Below are positions 51,168 to 60,807 of a stretch of DNA of 64,000 nucleotides, in pieces. A program made the translations under genes and the position numbers. The DNA lies in contig CAUTYZ010000010.1 in assembly GCA_963543015.1 (NCBI GenBank), positions 1 through 64,000 of the forward strand, given 5' to 3'. A model generated the notes under the pieces. The model was not told where the DNA came from. It saw only the letters and a list, made by a program, of their open reading frames with translations, and ran no database searches. The DNA comes from Alloscardovia sp963543015 (GTDB lineage Bacteria; Actinomycetota; Actinomycetes; Actinomycetales; Bifidobacteriaceae). Within the stretch, counting starts at the first letter, position 1; every line of letters starts with the position of its first letter.

Positions 51168-53099
51168 ATGGTTCATCACAGTATGGCATCACGTTTGTCT
51201 GATATGCGCGATTGTGAACATGAAATAAAGAAATTCGTTAAGCCAGGCGTTTTCGATACCATCTTGTCTCTTGTGCTTGCAGGATTTTTTGCATCGTCAG
51301 CAGATTTTATCAAGACAGGCACATGTCATTTTGATCTCGCATTTGTGTACAGCTTCGTATGCATTTTTGTACTTTTTATGATTGCGACGACCGTTGTACG
51401 CCGCATAATTGTGCGCGTATCTGTACATTCAGCTGTGCATTCATCGTCATCTGTGACAGGTGACACTAGCCGGCGTGATACTCACAGCCGTCATCGCCCG
51501 CATGCCTATTTCACACGTTTCAGCGAATTCATGGCTCGGCAGCTGCGTTCAGGATGGGGAGTTATCCTTGTCGGTCTGTTCATTTTCGTACTGTGGCTTC
51601 CTTATCTCATCGTGCTCTATCCTGGAACATTAGTCAACGATATCTGGGGACAGCTTCAGCAAATAATCTCTGCGACTGAAAACGGTGGATTTGATACGAG
51701 TCACTTGTGGGATCATCATCCAATTTTTAGTACTTTGCTGTATGGATACACGATTCTTCCTATGGCTAGGGCATGGGGAAATTGGCATCTCGCCATTTTT
51801 GTATTCGTCCTTGTACAGTCGGTACTCACGGCATTAACTTTTGCATACACGGCACGGTACGCCGTAACGAAGCTGAATCTTTCTGCACGCATTGTTACCA
51901 CGTACGTCTTGGTTATTGCGCTGATGCCGATGTTTCCACTGAGCACACAAACAGTGACAAAAGACTCTATTTTTGCGCCAATCTACGTCATCTTCTTTGT
52001 GCTGTTTATCGAAGTCGTGCGCTCGAAGGGTTCCTCTCTTCAGTCATGGCGTTTTGTACTTGCTGTAGCCCTGACATCTGTCTTCATGAGTATCACCAAA
52101 CGTGGTGGAATCTACGTCGTGCTGCTGTCCTATATCGTTGCTCTGCTCGTTGTGAAAGCAAAGAAAGTCATGGCAATCATTATCGCTCTTATCGTGGCAA
52201 TGGGGGCGTTTATGTTTGTGGGATATCCAGCGGCGATTCGTGCAGCAGGAGTTTCAGAAGGCTCTCGTCAAGATGCGTATGCATTTATGTTCCAGCAAAC
52301 CGCACGCACGATTAAAACTCACGGTACAGCCGGCTTGACTCAGGATGACATCAATGCGCTGAATAAGGTCATCGGTGGAGCTGACGGAATCAATGGACTA
52401 GGCGATAAGTATCGCGTTACGAATGCAGATCCATTGAAGGAATACGAAGACCATGGACGCACGTCCGCGGATTACAACGCATACGTGCGCGTGTGGATTA
52501 AGATGGGACTTCAACATCCAAAGACGTACATCATGGCGGCAATCGGACAAGTGAGCGGATGGTTCTCATGGTCGGAATACGTTCCATTAACTACTATGGA
52601 CTGGCATGATCAGCTGAACCCTGAGAAAATTCCGCAGGAAGTTCCTAACCGTGGAATTACGAAAAATCCTGCTACTCAGCTCAAGCATTCTCTGGATAAT
52701 CTCTATGAGACTCCAGGAATTCGCATCCTTGTGACGTATGGATTATTTGCATCGCTTTTGCCAGCATTCCTTGTAGGAAGCCTAATGCGCACAAAGAGGC
52801 TGCTGCGAGGAAAGTACTATATCGCTATGGCTCCTCTCTTGGTCAATCTTTTGACTGGATGCTATCTCGCTCCTGTGTCGACGGGGTTGGAAACCATGCG
52901 TTATCTGTATCCAGTTACTTTCACACTGCCGCTATGCATTGTGTGGATGATGTTTGCTCTTCGCGAGGAAATGAGCACGACGGAAGTTATCGCGGATGCT
53001 GGTGAGGAAACATCTGCCGAGGAAACCTCTAATAAGGAAACATCTGGTAAAGAAATTCCCGCTCAGGAAACGACAGAACAGGCAGATTTCCACGAGTAG
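51168..53099 (+). CDS. polytopic membrane protein (DUF6020-like, probable GT-C)
   Basis: A 643-residue membrane protein with about 12 helices. The extracytoplasmic loop after helix 3 reads LYPGTLVNDIWGQLQQII and ends with DHHPIFSTLLYG, a pattern I associate with DUF6020-type membrane proteins in envelope glycan loci; Asp/His residues in this loop would be consistent with GT-C catalysis. A large loop (~340-470) lies between later helices. The C-terminal ~45 residues are an acidic Glu/Thr/Ser tail with EETS/KETS repeats. I infer transfer of a polyprenyl-linked sugar outside the membrane. It ends in a very strong terminator. Confidence 0.65.
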   Translation: MVHHSMASRLSDMRDCEHEIKKFVKPGVFDTILSLVLAGFFASSADFIKTGTCHFDLAFVYSFVCIFVLFMIATTVVRRIIVRVSVHSAVHSSSSVTGDTSRRDTHSRHRPHAYFTRFSEFMARQLRSGWGVILVGLFIFVLWLPYLIVLYPGTLVNDIWGQLQQIISATENGGFDTSHLWDHHPIFSTLLYGYTILPMARAWGNWHLAIFVFVLVQSVLTALTFAYTARYAVTKLNLSARIVTTYVLVIALMPMFPLSTQTVTKDSIFAPIYVIFFVLFIEVVRSKGSSLQSWRFVLAVALTSVFMSITKRGGIYVVLLSYIVALLVVKAKKVMAIIIALIVAMGAFMFVGYPAAIRAAGVSEGSRQDAYAFMFQQTARTIKTHGTAGLTQDDINALNKVIGGADGINGLGDKYRVTNADPLKEYEDHGRTSADYNAYVRVWIKMGLQHPKTYIMAAIGQVSGWFSWSEYVPLTTMDWHDQLNPEKIPQEVPNRGITKNPATQLKHSLDNLYETPGIRILVTYGLFASLLPAFLVGSLMRTKRLLRGKYYIAMAPLLVNLLTGCYLAPVSTGLETMRYLYPVTFTLPLCIVWMMFALREEMSTTEVIADAGEETSAEETSNKETSGKEIPAQETTEQADFHE

Positions 53100-53174
53100 A
53101 TGACACGTCGATAAAGTCTGAAAGTCTGGCTGAGTAAGTCTAACTGAGGAAAATTCTCAAGTCTTCAGACATGC

Positions 53175-53221
53175 AATGGCTATTGTTTCGTAAAGAACTT
53201 ACGCAAACAATAGCCATTTTT
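53175..53221 (+). terminator. terminator after the DUF6020-like gene
   Basis: AATGGCTATTGTTT (53175-53188) pairs perfectly with AAACAATAGCCATT (53205-53218), with inner CGTAA/TTACG, and TTTCG follows. Confidence 0.9.
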
Positions 53222-53256
53222 CGTCGTCTATAGAGTGATTTTGTTAGTATGGAATT

Positions 53257-54951
53257 ATGCATTTTTATGAGCTTGATTCTACTGAAACTCAAGAAAAGAT
53301 TGAGAAATTAAGTACACGTCAGCAGCGGTTGATTGAATCGGCAGTGAATTACCATTCTTTAATTCAGCCTGGGCGTACTTTGTGCTACAAGATTTACATG
53401 GGTGAAAAGTGGCAGTATCCACGTTTGACAGACACGTCGACCCTGAACGGTGTCTTGACGGAAGGTGCGGATTTAACTCCTTTCCTCGAGTTTGATGCTA
53501 CGTCGACTGTGGAACCTCATTCCGTTTTCTCACCTCACTACTTTGCAGGCGATGACCAGATTCTTGATCGTAATATCCGCTTTATCTTGCTGACGCCAGA
53601 TGATGCAATGGATACCGATGTAGAAGCCAATAGCCCACGACGAAAGCTCAGCCGTATTTACAGCAAGGTGGAAGTCCATGCACCAGTTTTGCTGGACACT
53701 TTGCGTGAGCTTCGTCGCAAGCAGGGAGAAGCTCAAGGTCGCAAGCAAAAGCCACACGAAGAGGCTCCAACTGTTGAGTATGTCAACCAGCAAGGCGATG
53801 TGCAGCATCCATGGGTTGAGGTTAAGCCTGGTCAGCCGCATGCAGATGCTCCTCAAGCTATCGTTATCGCTATGCATTGGTTGCAAGGCGGAGGCGCGGA
53901 ACGCTGGGCTTTGGAAACGGTGGATCTCGTCACACGTGCAGGATTTATTCCTGTAATTTTGACTGACCGTGACAGCCATCAGCCATGGATTACACGTCCA
54001 GAATTTGACAATGCAGTTGTCCTCAACTTGACCACTCCGCTCCAAGAGCGTGTCGGTGATGCTCCAATTCTTCGTGCAATTTTCGAGCAGTTCAACGTTC
54101 GTGGTGTGTTAATTCACCACTGCCAGTGGATGTACGACCATGTGTGGTGGATTAAGCAGTACTTCCCACAGACTCCTGTGATGGATTCTTTGCATATCGT
54201 TGAATACAAGTTCGGCGGCGGATATCCTCGTGAGTCTGTACAGCGAGATCAGTGGATTGACATTCATCATGTTATTTCCCCACAGCTCGTCGACTGGCTG
54301 ACTCTTTCTCAGGGAATTGATGAATCCAAGGTTGTGGATGCGCCTCTCGTAGATTTGACCGTCGATGGTGAGCCTGCTCATTATCAAGCTCGTCAGAACC
54401 CACATACGTTAACCGTTGCATTCGTAGGACGTCTTGCACGTCAAAAGCGCGTAGAAGCCTTCTTGCTTCTTGCTGCTCGTATGGAAAAGCTTCATCCAGG
54501 TTCATTCAACTTCATCATGCACGGTAGCGGTTCTATGGATATCGTTCGCGATGCATTGGTAGAGCGCCTTGGTTTGCATGATGTCGTAGAATTCCGTGAC
54601 AATACGACTCCTGTATCGAAGACGTATGCTGATTCGGATGTCCTCGTTATTTCCTCCATTAATGAAGGAATTACCTTGACAACTATGGAAGCTCTCCGAG
54701 CAGGTGTGCCTGTTATTTCCGCAAATGTAGGTTCCCAGTACACATTGATTCCTCCTCAGGGATTGAGTGGCCGTTCTACGCGTGAATTCGTCCGCGATAC
54801 AGCGCGCTCGCTGGAACACATCTGGGAAGATGAATCATTGCGTGAAAGCTTGTGGACTGTGGAGAACGCTCGCCTGAACGAATTCTCACAGCTGGAAGAC
54901 GCAAATACATTCCTTACTCGAATTTTGGCAGAATGGAAGAAGAATGACTAA
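53257..54951 (+). CDS. glycosyltransferase family 4 with N-terminal extension
   Basis: A 564-residue enzyme. The first ~200 residues are an extension unlike the GT4 core, ending in a basic segment (KLSRIYSKVEVHAPVLLD) and a linker. The GT4 N-domain begins AIVIAMHWLQGGGAERWAL and the C-domain has VAFVGRLARQKRVEAFLLLAARM and the EGITLTTMEALRAGVPVISANVGS donor-binding motif. No signal peptide. GT4 enzymes retain anomeric configuration and use UDP- or GDP-sugars. The stop overlaps the next GT2 start by 8 bases. No clear Shine-Dalgarno precedes the ATG at 53257. Confidence 0.87.
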   Translation: MHFYELDSTETQEKIEKLSTRQQRLIESAVNYHSLIQPGRTLCYKIYMGEKWQYPRLTDTSTLNGVLTEGADLTPFLEFDATSTVEPHSVFSPHYFAGDDQILDRNIRFILLTPDDAMDTDVEANSPRRKLSRIYSKVEVHAPVLLDTLRELRRKQGEAQGRKQKPHEEAPTVEYVNQQGDVQHPWVEVKPGQPHADAPQAIVIAMHWLQGGGAERWALETVDLVTRAGFIPVILTDRDSHQPWITRPEFDNAVVLNLTTPLQERVGDAPILRAIFEQFNVRGVLIHHCQWMYDHVWWIKQYFPQTPVMDSLHIVEYKFGGGYPRESVQRDQWIDIHHVISPQLVDWLTLSQGIDESKVVDAPLVDLTVDGEPAHYQARQNPHTLTVAFVGRLARQKRVEAFLLLAARMEKLHPGSFNFIMHGSGSMDIVRDALVERLGLHDVVEFRDNTTPVSKTYADSDVLVISSINEGITLTTMEALRAGVPVISANVGSQYTLIPPQGLSGRSTREFVRDTARSLEHIWEDESLRESLWTVENARLNEFSQLEDANTFLTRILAEWKKND

Positions 54952-55903
54952 TACTACAGAAACAACGAAGACTGCAGAAGAGCAAACAGTAGCTGCTGTC
55001 ATCGTCACTTTTAATCGTTTGGAAAAGCTCAAGACAGTTCTCAAGTCTCTGGAAGCTCAAACCAAGCTGCCAAATCAGTTTATTATCGTAAATAACGCAT
55101 CCACAGATGGAACGGATGAATTCCTTGAGGAGTACAAGCGCAACTTCACTCTGGAAGGTGTACAGCTTGAAATCATCCATCTTCCAGAAAACGTCGGCGG
55201 TGCAGGTGGCTTCTCCGCAGGTATGCGACGCGGATATGAAATGGGTGCTGACTTCGTATGGATTTTCGACGATGACGGCTATCCAGAGCCAGATGCTTTG
55301 GCAAAGCTTGTGGATGGTTTTAACACCGCTGTACAGGAACTCGGTCCAGATGTGCCTTACGCATGCTCGATGGTTAAGTTCATTGATGGTACGATTTGCG
55401 AAATGAATAATCCAGTGCCTACATGGGATTGGGGCCGTTTGCAGGCTCTTGGACATAACAATCTTGTTATGGTTACTTCCGCATCCTTCGTATCCGTGCT
55501 CGTACCACGCTGGATTATGGAAGCATACGGATTGCCATATAAGGAATACTTCATTTGGTTCGATGATGCAGAATACACTTTGCGCATCACTAAGGTATGC
55601 CCTGGCGTAGAAGTACTTGACTCTGTCGTCATGCACGATATGGGTGCAAATAAGGGCGTGAACTTCTCCATGATCGATGAGAAGAACGCATGGAAGTTCG
55701 CATACGGTGTACGTAATCAAGGTTCGTACCGTTTGCATCATGAGGGCAAGGCTAAGTTCCTTCTCTTCTGCGCAAACGTAGCTATCCAGATGCGTCGCGG
55801 TCGAGTAGCTCGTAAGCTTCGCCGTCAGATGTATGGAAAGATGCTCGAAGCGATTCGTTTCAATCCAAAGGTTGATTATCCACAAGAGCCAATTCAGGCA
55901 TAA
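54944..55903 (+). CDS. glycosyltransferase family 2 (GlfT-like)
   Basis: A 319-residue GT2 enzyme related to GlfT galactofuranosyltransferases and rhamnosyltransferases. It has AAVIVTFNRLEKL, IIVNNASTDG, ENVGGAGGFSAGM and the metal site WIFDDDGYPEPDAL. The IWFDDAEYTLRI stretch is the conserved acceptor-base region. It overlaps the GT4 gene by 8 bases, so the two are coupled. With glf at 60808 supplying UDP-Galf, this is a good candidate for Galf transfer; a rhamnose donor is the alternative since rmlB is also present. It shares its motif set with the GT2 at 44224. Confidence 0.87.
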   Translation: MTNTTETTKTAEEQTVAAVIVTFNRLEKLKTVLKSLEAQTKLPNQFIIVNNASTDGTDEFLEEYKRNFTLEGVQLEIIHLPENVGGAGGFSAGMRRGYEMGADFVWIFDDDGYPEPDALAKLVDGFNTAVQELGPDVPYACSMVKFIDGTICEMNNPVPTWDWGRLQALGHNNLVMVTSASFVSVLVPRWIMEAYGLPYKEYFIWFDDAEYTLRITKVCPGVEVLDSVVMHDMGANKGVNFSMIDEKNAWKFAYGVRNQGSYRLHHEGKAKFLLFCANVAIQMRRGRVARKLRRQMYGKMLEAIRFNPKVDYPQEPIQA

Positions 55904-56001
55904 GGATGAGCATATCGTACGAGCGATAGAGACGACATAATGCTGTGATGCCAACGCGAGCAAACACGAGAACGATGGTGTCGCAGCAATTGTTCGCTCA
56001 T

Positions 56002-56029
56002 CGTAACAGTGTGAGCGTAACAGTGTGAA
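56002..56029. repeat. 14-bp tandem duplication upstream of the Wzm gene
   Basis: CGTAACAGTGTGAG is repeated as CGTAACAGTGTGAA (56002-56015 and 56016-56029). It lies 46 bases before the exporter permease start. The rest of the 55904-56075 spacer holds no gene. Confidence 0.8.
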
Positions 56030-56075
56030 GTTGTATAAGATTAATTCTTGCAACTAAAGAAATGGGACAGAATTA

Positions 56076-56900
56076 ATGAACACGATTAAGAGATTACGAG
56101 AGAAGTATCATTACTCCTTCGTTGTTTTGCGTGAATTGGTGAAAACTGATTTTAAGTTGCGTTACCAAGGCTCATTGCTGGGTATCGCATGGTCAGTAGT
56201 GAAGCCATTGATGCTGTTCGCGGTAATGTATACCGTGTTTGTGCGCTTCTTGAAGTTTACTGATGGTACGCCAACCTTCCCGGTCGTGCTGCTTTTGGGA
56301 AACTGCTTGTGGTCATTCTTTGCTGAAGCGACTAATGTCGGTCTGCGTTCGATTGTCGATCGCGGAGATTTGCTGAGGAAAATTCACTTCCCGAATTACA
56401 TCGTCGTGGTCTCGGCTACTATCGGTGCGTTGATTAGCTTGCTGATTAACTTCGTTGTAGTCTTTATCTTCTGCCTGTTCTCGCCTGTGACATTCACATG
56501 GCAGGTTTTGCTGACTCCACTTTTCGTTATCGAGCTTGTCATGCTGGCTGTGGGCGTATCTCTGATTTTGGCAGCACTGTACGTGCATTTCCGCGATATC
56601 GCACATATTTGGGAAGTTATTCTTCAAGTGCTCTTCTACGCAACGCCAATTATTTATCCATTAGCAATGGTGGATCGATACAGCCATACTATTACGCAAA
56701 TTATGCTTTTGAGCCCAATTGCTCAGGTCTTCCAAGATATCCGTCACACATTCATTTCCCCACAGTACGTTCCAACTGTATGGACAGAAATCGGAAACAA
56801 GGGAATTGCGGCAATTCCAGTTATCTTAAGTGTGGCAATTTTCGTCTTCGGAATTTATATCTTTAATAAGAACAGCCAGAAGTTTGCTGAGGTTCTCTAA
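56076..56900 (+). CDS. ABC-2 polysaccharide export permease (Wzm/TagG-like)
   Basis: A 274-residue ABC-2 permease with six hydrophobic helices. The amphipathic N-terminal motif LRELVKTDFKLRYQGSLLGIAWSVVKPL is characteristic of Wzm, TagG and RfbA polysaccharide or teichoic-acid exporters. The partner ATPase gene follows with no spacing. It exports an undecaprenyl-linked glycan assembled in the cytoplasm, which means at least part of the polymer made here follows the ABC-transporter-dependent route. The RBS is weak (GGGACAG). Confidence 0.9.
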   Translation: MNTIKRLREKYHYSFVVLRELVKTDFKLRYQGSLLGIAWSVVKPLMLFAVMYTVFVRFLKFTDGTPTFPVVLLLGNCLWSFFAEATNVGLRSIVDRGDLLRKIHFPNYIVVVSATIGALISLLINFVVVFIFCLFSPVTFTWQVLLTPLFVIELVMLAVGVSLILAALYVHFRDIAHIWEVILQVLFYATPIIYPLAMVDRYSHTITQIMLLSPIAQVFQDIRHTFISPQYVPTVWTEIGNKGIAAIPVILSVAIFVFGIYIFNKNSQKFAEVL

Positions 56901-58133
56901 ATGGAAAATGAAGTAGAAGTACGCGAAGAACGCCCTGTCGTTCTTTCAGTAAAGCATGTAGGTAAGCACTTCCGTCTTCCAACTGAGCAGGCAACTGGTT
57001 TGAAGATGGCTTTTATCAACTGGTCTAAAGGTATCAAGGGCTATAAGGATCAGCACGTTTTACGTGATATTAATTTTGATGTGCATCAGGGCGACTTCTT
57101 TGGAATCGTTGGTCGTAACGGTTCGGGAAAATCGACGCTTTTGAAGCTCATCTCGCAGATTTACACTCCGGATGCTGGTGAAATTGACGTACGTGGACGC
57201 TTGGTTCCGTTCATTGAGCTGGGTGTAGGTTTTAATCCAGAACTTACTGGCCGTGAAAACGTCTTCCTCAATGGTGCATTGCTTGGCTTCACCGAAGCTG
57301 AAGTGGCAGCTATGTATGATGACATCGTTGAATTTGCTGAGCTCGAAGAGTTCATGGATCAAAAGCTGAAGAATTATTCCTCGGGTATGCAAGTTCGTTT
57401 GGCATTCTCCGTGGCAATTAAGGCACAGGGCGATATCCTCGTACTCGATGAAGTTCTTGCAGTAGGCGATGAAGCGTTCCAGCGTAAATGCGATGACTTC
57501 TTTACGGAAATTAAGAAGGATCCATCAAAGACAGTTATCCTCGTTACCCACGATATGGGAGCTGTAAAGAAGTACTGCAACAATGCTGTCCTTATCAAGG
57601 ATGGTGAAGTCATCGCATCAGGCGATAAGGACGACGTTGCAGATCGTTATACCTTGGAAAATTTCAAGCGCGAAGAAAAAGAGGAATCTGAGGATAAGTT
57701 CCCACTGGGACTCAATGAGCGCGTTCCTCTTTTGCAGATTAACCCGCTTTCCGAGCAGATGCTCACGCGTGATGATACTTTCAAGTTTGAAGTCGAGTAC
57801 GATTTCCGTGATGAAGATCAGGACTTCTATCTTGCTATCGCACTTCATGACATTAATCGCGGTGGAGTAGTCTACGATTCGGGTCAAAAGGCATACCATA
57901 TCGAGCACAGTGGGCATGGCCGCAAGGCATTCGCATTGCCACTGCATCTGTTTAATAACGGCAAGTTTAAGCTCGTCGTTTCCTTGCGTACTCAAAATCC
58001 TGTCGATCCAGAGCGTAGTGATATGGTTGCGTTCACAAACGAAGATAACTCCGGGTTCTTTGCGGTAAGTGATGAGCGCAATCGTGCATATGCATTGCTC
58101 AATGACACCGGAATTCAGTTCGAAGAATTGTAA
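56901..58133 (+). CDS. ABC polysaccharide export ATPase (Wzt/TagH-like)
   Basis: A 410-residue ATPase of the Wzt/TagH group. The nucleotide domain has Walker A GRNGSGKST (~75-83), signature YSSGMQVRLAFS and Walker B ILVLDEVLAVGDEAF, all with the export-type sequence signature. Residues ~265-410 form a C-terminal immunoglobulin-like domain resembling Wzt-C, which in O-antigen exporters binds the modified non-reducing end of the polymer. This suggests that export is tied to a terminal modification, for instance by the LicD phosphotransferase or a capping GT. It starts directly after the permease stop. Confidence 0.9.
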   Translation: MENEVEVREERPVVLSVKHVGKHFRLPTEQATGLKMAFINWSKGIKGYKDQHVLRDINFDVHQGDFFGIVGRNGSGKSTLLKLISQIYTPDAGEIDVRGRLVPFIELGVGFNPELTGRENVFLNGALLGFTEAEVAAMYDDIVEFAELEEFMDQKLKNYSSGMQVRLAFSVAIKAQGDILVLDEVLAVGDEAFQRKCDDFFTEIKKDPSKTVILVTHDMGAVKKYCNNAVLIKDGEVIASGDKDDVADRYTLENFKREEKEESEDKFPLGLNERVPLLQINPLSEQMLTRDDTFKFEVEYDFRDEDQDFYLAIALHDINRGGVVYDSGQKAYHIEHSGHGRKAFALPLHLFNNGKFKLVVSLRTQNPVDPERSDMVAFTNEDNSGFFAVSDERNRAYALLNDTGIQFEEL

Positions 58134-58180
58134 AAGTTATAAGAATCGTCAGAGTCATAAGAACCTAAGAAGAGTGCGCT

Positions 58181-58846
58181 ATGGTGACAGAAAATCATAA
58201 TGCGGAGCATCGCGGCAACGTACCCAACGAGAGTATTCTCCCTCCTTTGGAAGAGCTCTCTCGTCGTGAGGTATACCGCGAACAGGGCGGCGCAGATTTT
58301 CTTGTCACCGAAGTACGCACTCGCGTACGCAAAACGGGCGAATCTGCACAATTCAACGTTGTCTCCATTAAAAATGGAACACCGGGAGTAGTATGCATCG
58401 TTCAGTCCGCTGATGGGCGTTTCCTTATCGGACACCACTGGCGAGTCTCTACTGCACAATTTGCGTGGGAGTTTCCTCGTGGAATGGGTGAAGTAGGAGA
58501 GAGCATCGCCGAGACTGCTGTGCGTGAATTGGAAGAAGAAACTGGTTTTACCGTATCTGATATGGCTGAACCTGCCCAATTTTTGCAGATTATTCATCCT
58601 GACACAGGTCTCTTAAGCAGCGAAATTGCAGTCGTTCTTCTGACACTTCGCCAAACAGCTCTAGAAATTTCCGCTCTCCATGATGATCAGAGCAATGACG
58701 CATCTCGACACACTGACTGGGAACTAAACGGCCAGATTCGCTGGATTTCTCCTGATGAGCTGCTTGCGATGATTGCCGATGGGCAGATGACAGATGGCAT
58801 TACAATTGCCGCATACGCCGTATGGCAGGCATGCGCATCGCGTTAA
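58181..58846 (+). CDS. Nudix hydrolase
   Basis: A 221-residue Nudix enzyme hydrolysing a nucleoside diphosphate linked to another moiety. The Nudix box spans 101-123: G101, E107, then RELEEETGF (115-123), fitting GX5EX7REUXEEXGU. The sequence before it (VVCIVQSADGRFLIGHHWR) and the WEFPRGMGE context recall ADP-ribose or sugar-nucleotide pyrophosphatases. It follows the exporter ATPase by 47 bases without a terminator, so it may be co-transcribed, perhaps removing surplus sugar nucleotide. It is convergent with the next gene. Confidence 0.88.
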   Translation: MVTENHNAEHRGNVPNESILPPLEELSRREVYREQGGADFLVTEVRTRVRKTGESAQFNVVSIKNGTPGVVCIVQSADGRFLIGHHWRVSTAQFAWEFPRGMGEVGESIAETAVRELEEETGFTVSDMAEPAQFLQIIHPDTGLLSSEIAVVLLTLRQTALEISALHDDQSNDASRHTDWELNGQIRWISPDELLAMIADGQMTDGITIAAYAVWQACASR

Positions 58847-58913
58847 GCATCTGCTGCCCGTAGCGAATGTAGAACTGGCGTTACTCGGGTATTATATGCC
58901 TGTTATCTACCTG

Positions 58914-60677
58914 TTATTCACCCGGTGCAATAACGATGGTTTGAGTATCTCCGCGAAGAGTTTTCCACTCACTGCATAAGTTCAGCGCCTCTGGCAAAAC
59001 CGTAACAATTAACGCAATCAGCGGAACCATCCATAATCCAAAACCAAACCCAAACGAATCTTTGCTTTGATCGATGATCCAGCTGATAACAGCGAGAATT
59101 AATGCGAGAATTCCGCCACGTTTCACATCGTCGTAATCGTCAGCACGTGTATGAGAACTGCTCGCTCGTGAAATAGCATAATCAATTTCTTCGACGCGAT
59201 GAAGAGTTCCTTCGCGCCACTTCTTAATCGACTCGCGCGATGTGTAGCAGAGTTCAGTGAACACAGTAGCTGGCATCTCGCTCAGTTTCTTACTTGACGA
59301 GCCGGCAAGGAACTGAAGAGTTGTTTTCTGAGAGTGATTATCCGAATTTTCGTCGTTCGATGCTCGATTAATATATCGCTGAGAAATCTCAGGATGAAAG
59401 CTCATATACTCGATAAAGCGGTTCTCTGTATCGGTGGTGATGGTAATCTGAGTAGTGGCCGTCTGAGTAGTAGCTGAGTGTGCTGTACCCTTTTTCTCTG
59501 TGCTCTTTTTTACAGGGGAGAGCTCTTCATCATCATCGCGAAGCTTAATGCTAATCCAATCCGTATTGTGCTGTTCAGCTATCGCGAGCTGATACGTAAA
59601 TTGATAGAAATCCTTATACAGGTCTTGCAGCTCCAGCGATGATACGAATTCGGTTTCAAGAGCATCGAAAGTATTCGACCGATTAAGTGCAAAAAGATCG
59701 GTACGAATCTTCGCGTCAACGCCGTCAACGTCGCGAGTATTAGAAGAGATCTCGCGCAATTGACGCTCGAAAATAGGCTGATAAGTCTCGATGGTTTCCT
59801 TGAGGGAAAGAGGATGCTCGTCGAGTGGGAAATATTCGTAACGAATAAGTCCTTTGTCGATTGCAGTATTCCATTCATTCCACCGCTTTTCCAAGAGAGA
59901 GAAACGTCCCTCGGGAACTTTGCACCATTGTTCATGAAGAATGCGAATATCCCTGAAAATTTTTGCAGGAGTGTCCGTTCGCTCTGGCAGAGACGAGAAA
60001 ATATGAGCAGAAATTCCCGGAAGAGCAGGAAGAATATACTCAAGAGGATTGCGAATTAACGGATGGTTGGGTGGCATCAAGTTGCAGTTTGCATATGGTG
60101 TCGGGCCAAAGACCGCACGGCGTAATTCAAAAGAACTCTTAAAATGAAGATCATCGTTCGTGGATTGCGGATTAACCGGAGCGATAAAGAAATCGTAGAG
60201 CATTTCTGCAAAAGTTGGCGCATTGCCACGGATAACAATCGGGGATGGGTCTTTATATGAGATGCCGAGAATTTTGTGTACATCTTCTGGGCCTACAGCG
60301 AGCATAAAAATACCATCGATAATTTCTGCCCACGTACACACGATGACAGTGTCCTTGAGATATGCCGTTCTGAGAACGCCCGCAAGATATTGAAAATACT
60401 CAGGATGCTCATGAAGGAGTTTGGAAGCTACATTCGTCGAAGCGTCCCAAAAATACGTCATGTCCATTTCAGGTGCACATTCCTGAGTAATTTTCTTCCA
60501 CATTTCTTGCTGCTCAGTGGAATCAAGATTGCTAATGCGAATACCTGGATGCTGCACAGGAATCGGCGAACTCGAATATGTATGAGCATGAGTGTGAGCG
60601 TGCGTATGAGCGCGAGCAGAATGTGCAGATGAATGTGCGTGAGGAGAAGTGGTCTCCTGTGATGATGCCTCGGACAT
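58914..60677 (-). CDS. large protein with His-rich N-terminus and two C-terminal membrane helices
   Basis: A 587-residue protein of no family I recognise. Residues ~13-35 are a His/Ala/Thr/Ser repeat (AHTHAHTHAHT), which could bind metal or be a low-complexity slippage product. Residues ~40-400 are soluble and helical with acidic character; then a charged linker with KKSTEKK, another helical part, and two C-terminal membrane helices (~520-540 and ~547-570) ending in a short tail. It is thus tail-anchored with its bulk in the cytoplasm. The ATG at 60677 has no Shine-Dalgarno; TATACT lies 9 bases upstream, suggesting a leaderless transcript. The frame upstream to 60746 looks non-coding. Confidence 0.65.
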   Translation of the reverse strand: MSEASSQETTSPHAHSSAHSARAHTHAHTHAHTYSSSPIPVQHPGIRISNLDSTEQQEMWKKITQECAPEMDMTYFWDASTNVASKLLHEHPEYFQYLAGVLRTAYLKDTVIVCTWAEIIDGIFMLAVGPEDVHKILGISYKDPSPIVIRGNAPTFAEMLYDFFIAPVNPQSTNDDLHFKSSFELRRAVFGPTPYANCNLMPPNHPLIRNPLEYILPALPGISAHIFSSLPERTDTPAKIFRDIRILHEQWCKVPEGRFSLLEKRWNEWNTAIDKGLIRYEYFPLDEHPLSLKETIETYQPIFERQLREISSNTRDVDGVDAKIRTDLFALNRSNTFDALETEFVSSLELQDLYKDFYQFTYQLAIAEQHNTDWISIKLRDDDEELSPVKKSTEKKGTAHSATTQTATTQITITTDTENRFIEYMSFHPEISQRYINRASNDENSDNHSQKTTLQFLAGSSSKKLSEMPATVFTELCYTSRESIKKWREGTLHRVEEIDYAISRASSSHTRADDYDDVKRGGILALILAVISWIIDQSKDSFGFGFGLWMVPLIALIVTVLPEALNLCSEWKTLRGDTQTIVIAPGE

Positions 60678-60759
60678 ACTTTTTAGTATATCGAAATACT
60701 GGCAACGGGGTTCTGCGGGCACAAGCAATCGCACGAGTGAGTGCATGCCGAACTGAAAA

Positions 60760-60791
60760 GGGGCAGCTACGACGAAGTAACTGCCCCCCCC
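60760..60791 (-). terminator. terminator of glf
   Basis: GGGGCAG (60760-60766) pairs with CTGCCCC (60781-60787); on the minus strand TTTT follows. The stem includes a run of eight C (60784-60791). Confidence 0.8.
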
Positions 60792-60807
60792 TCAAACGTG
60801 ATGATGC

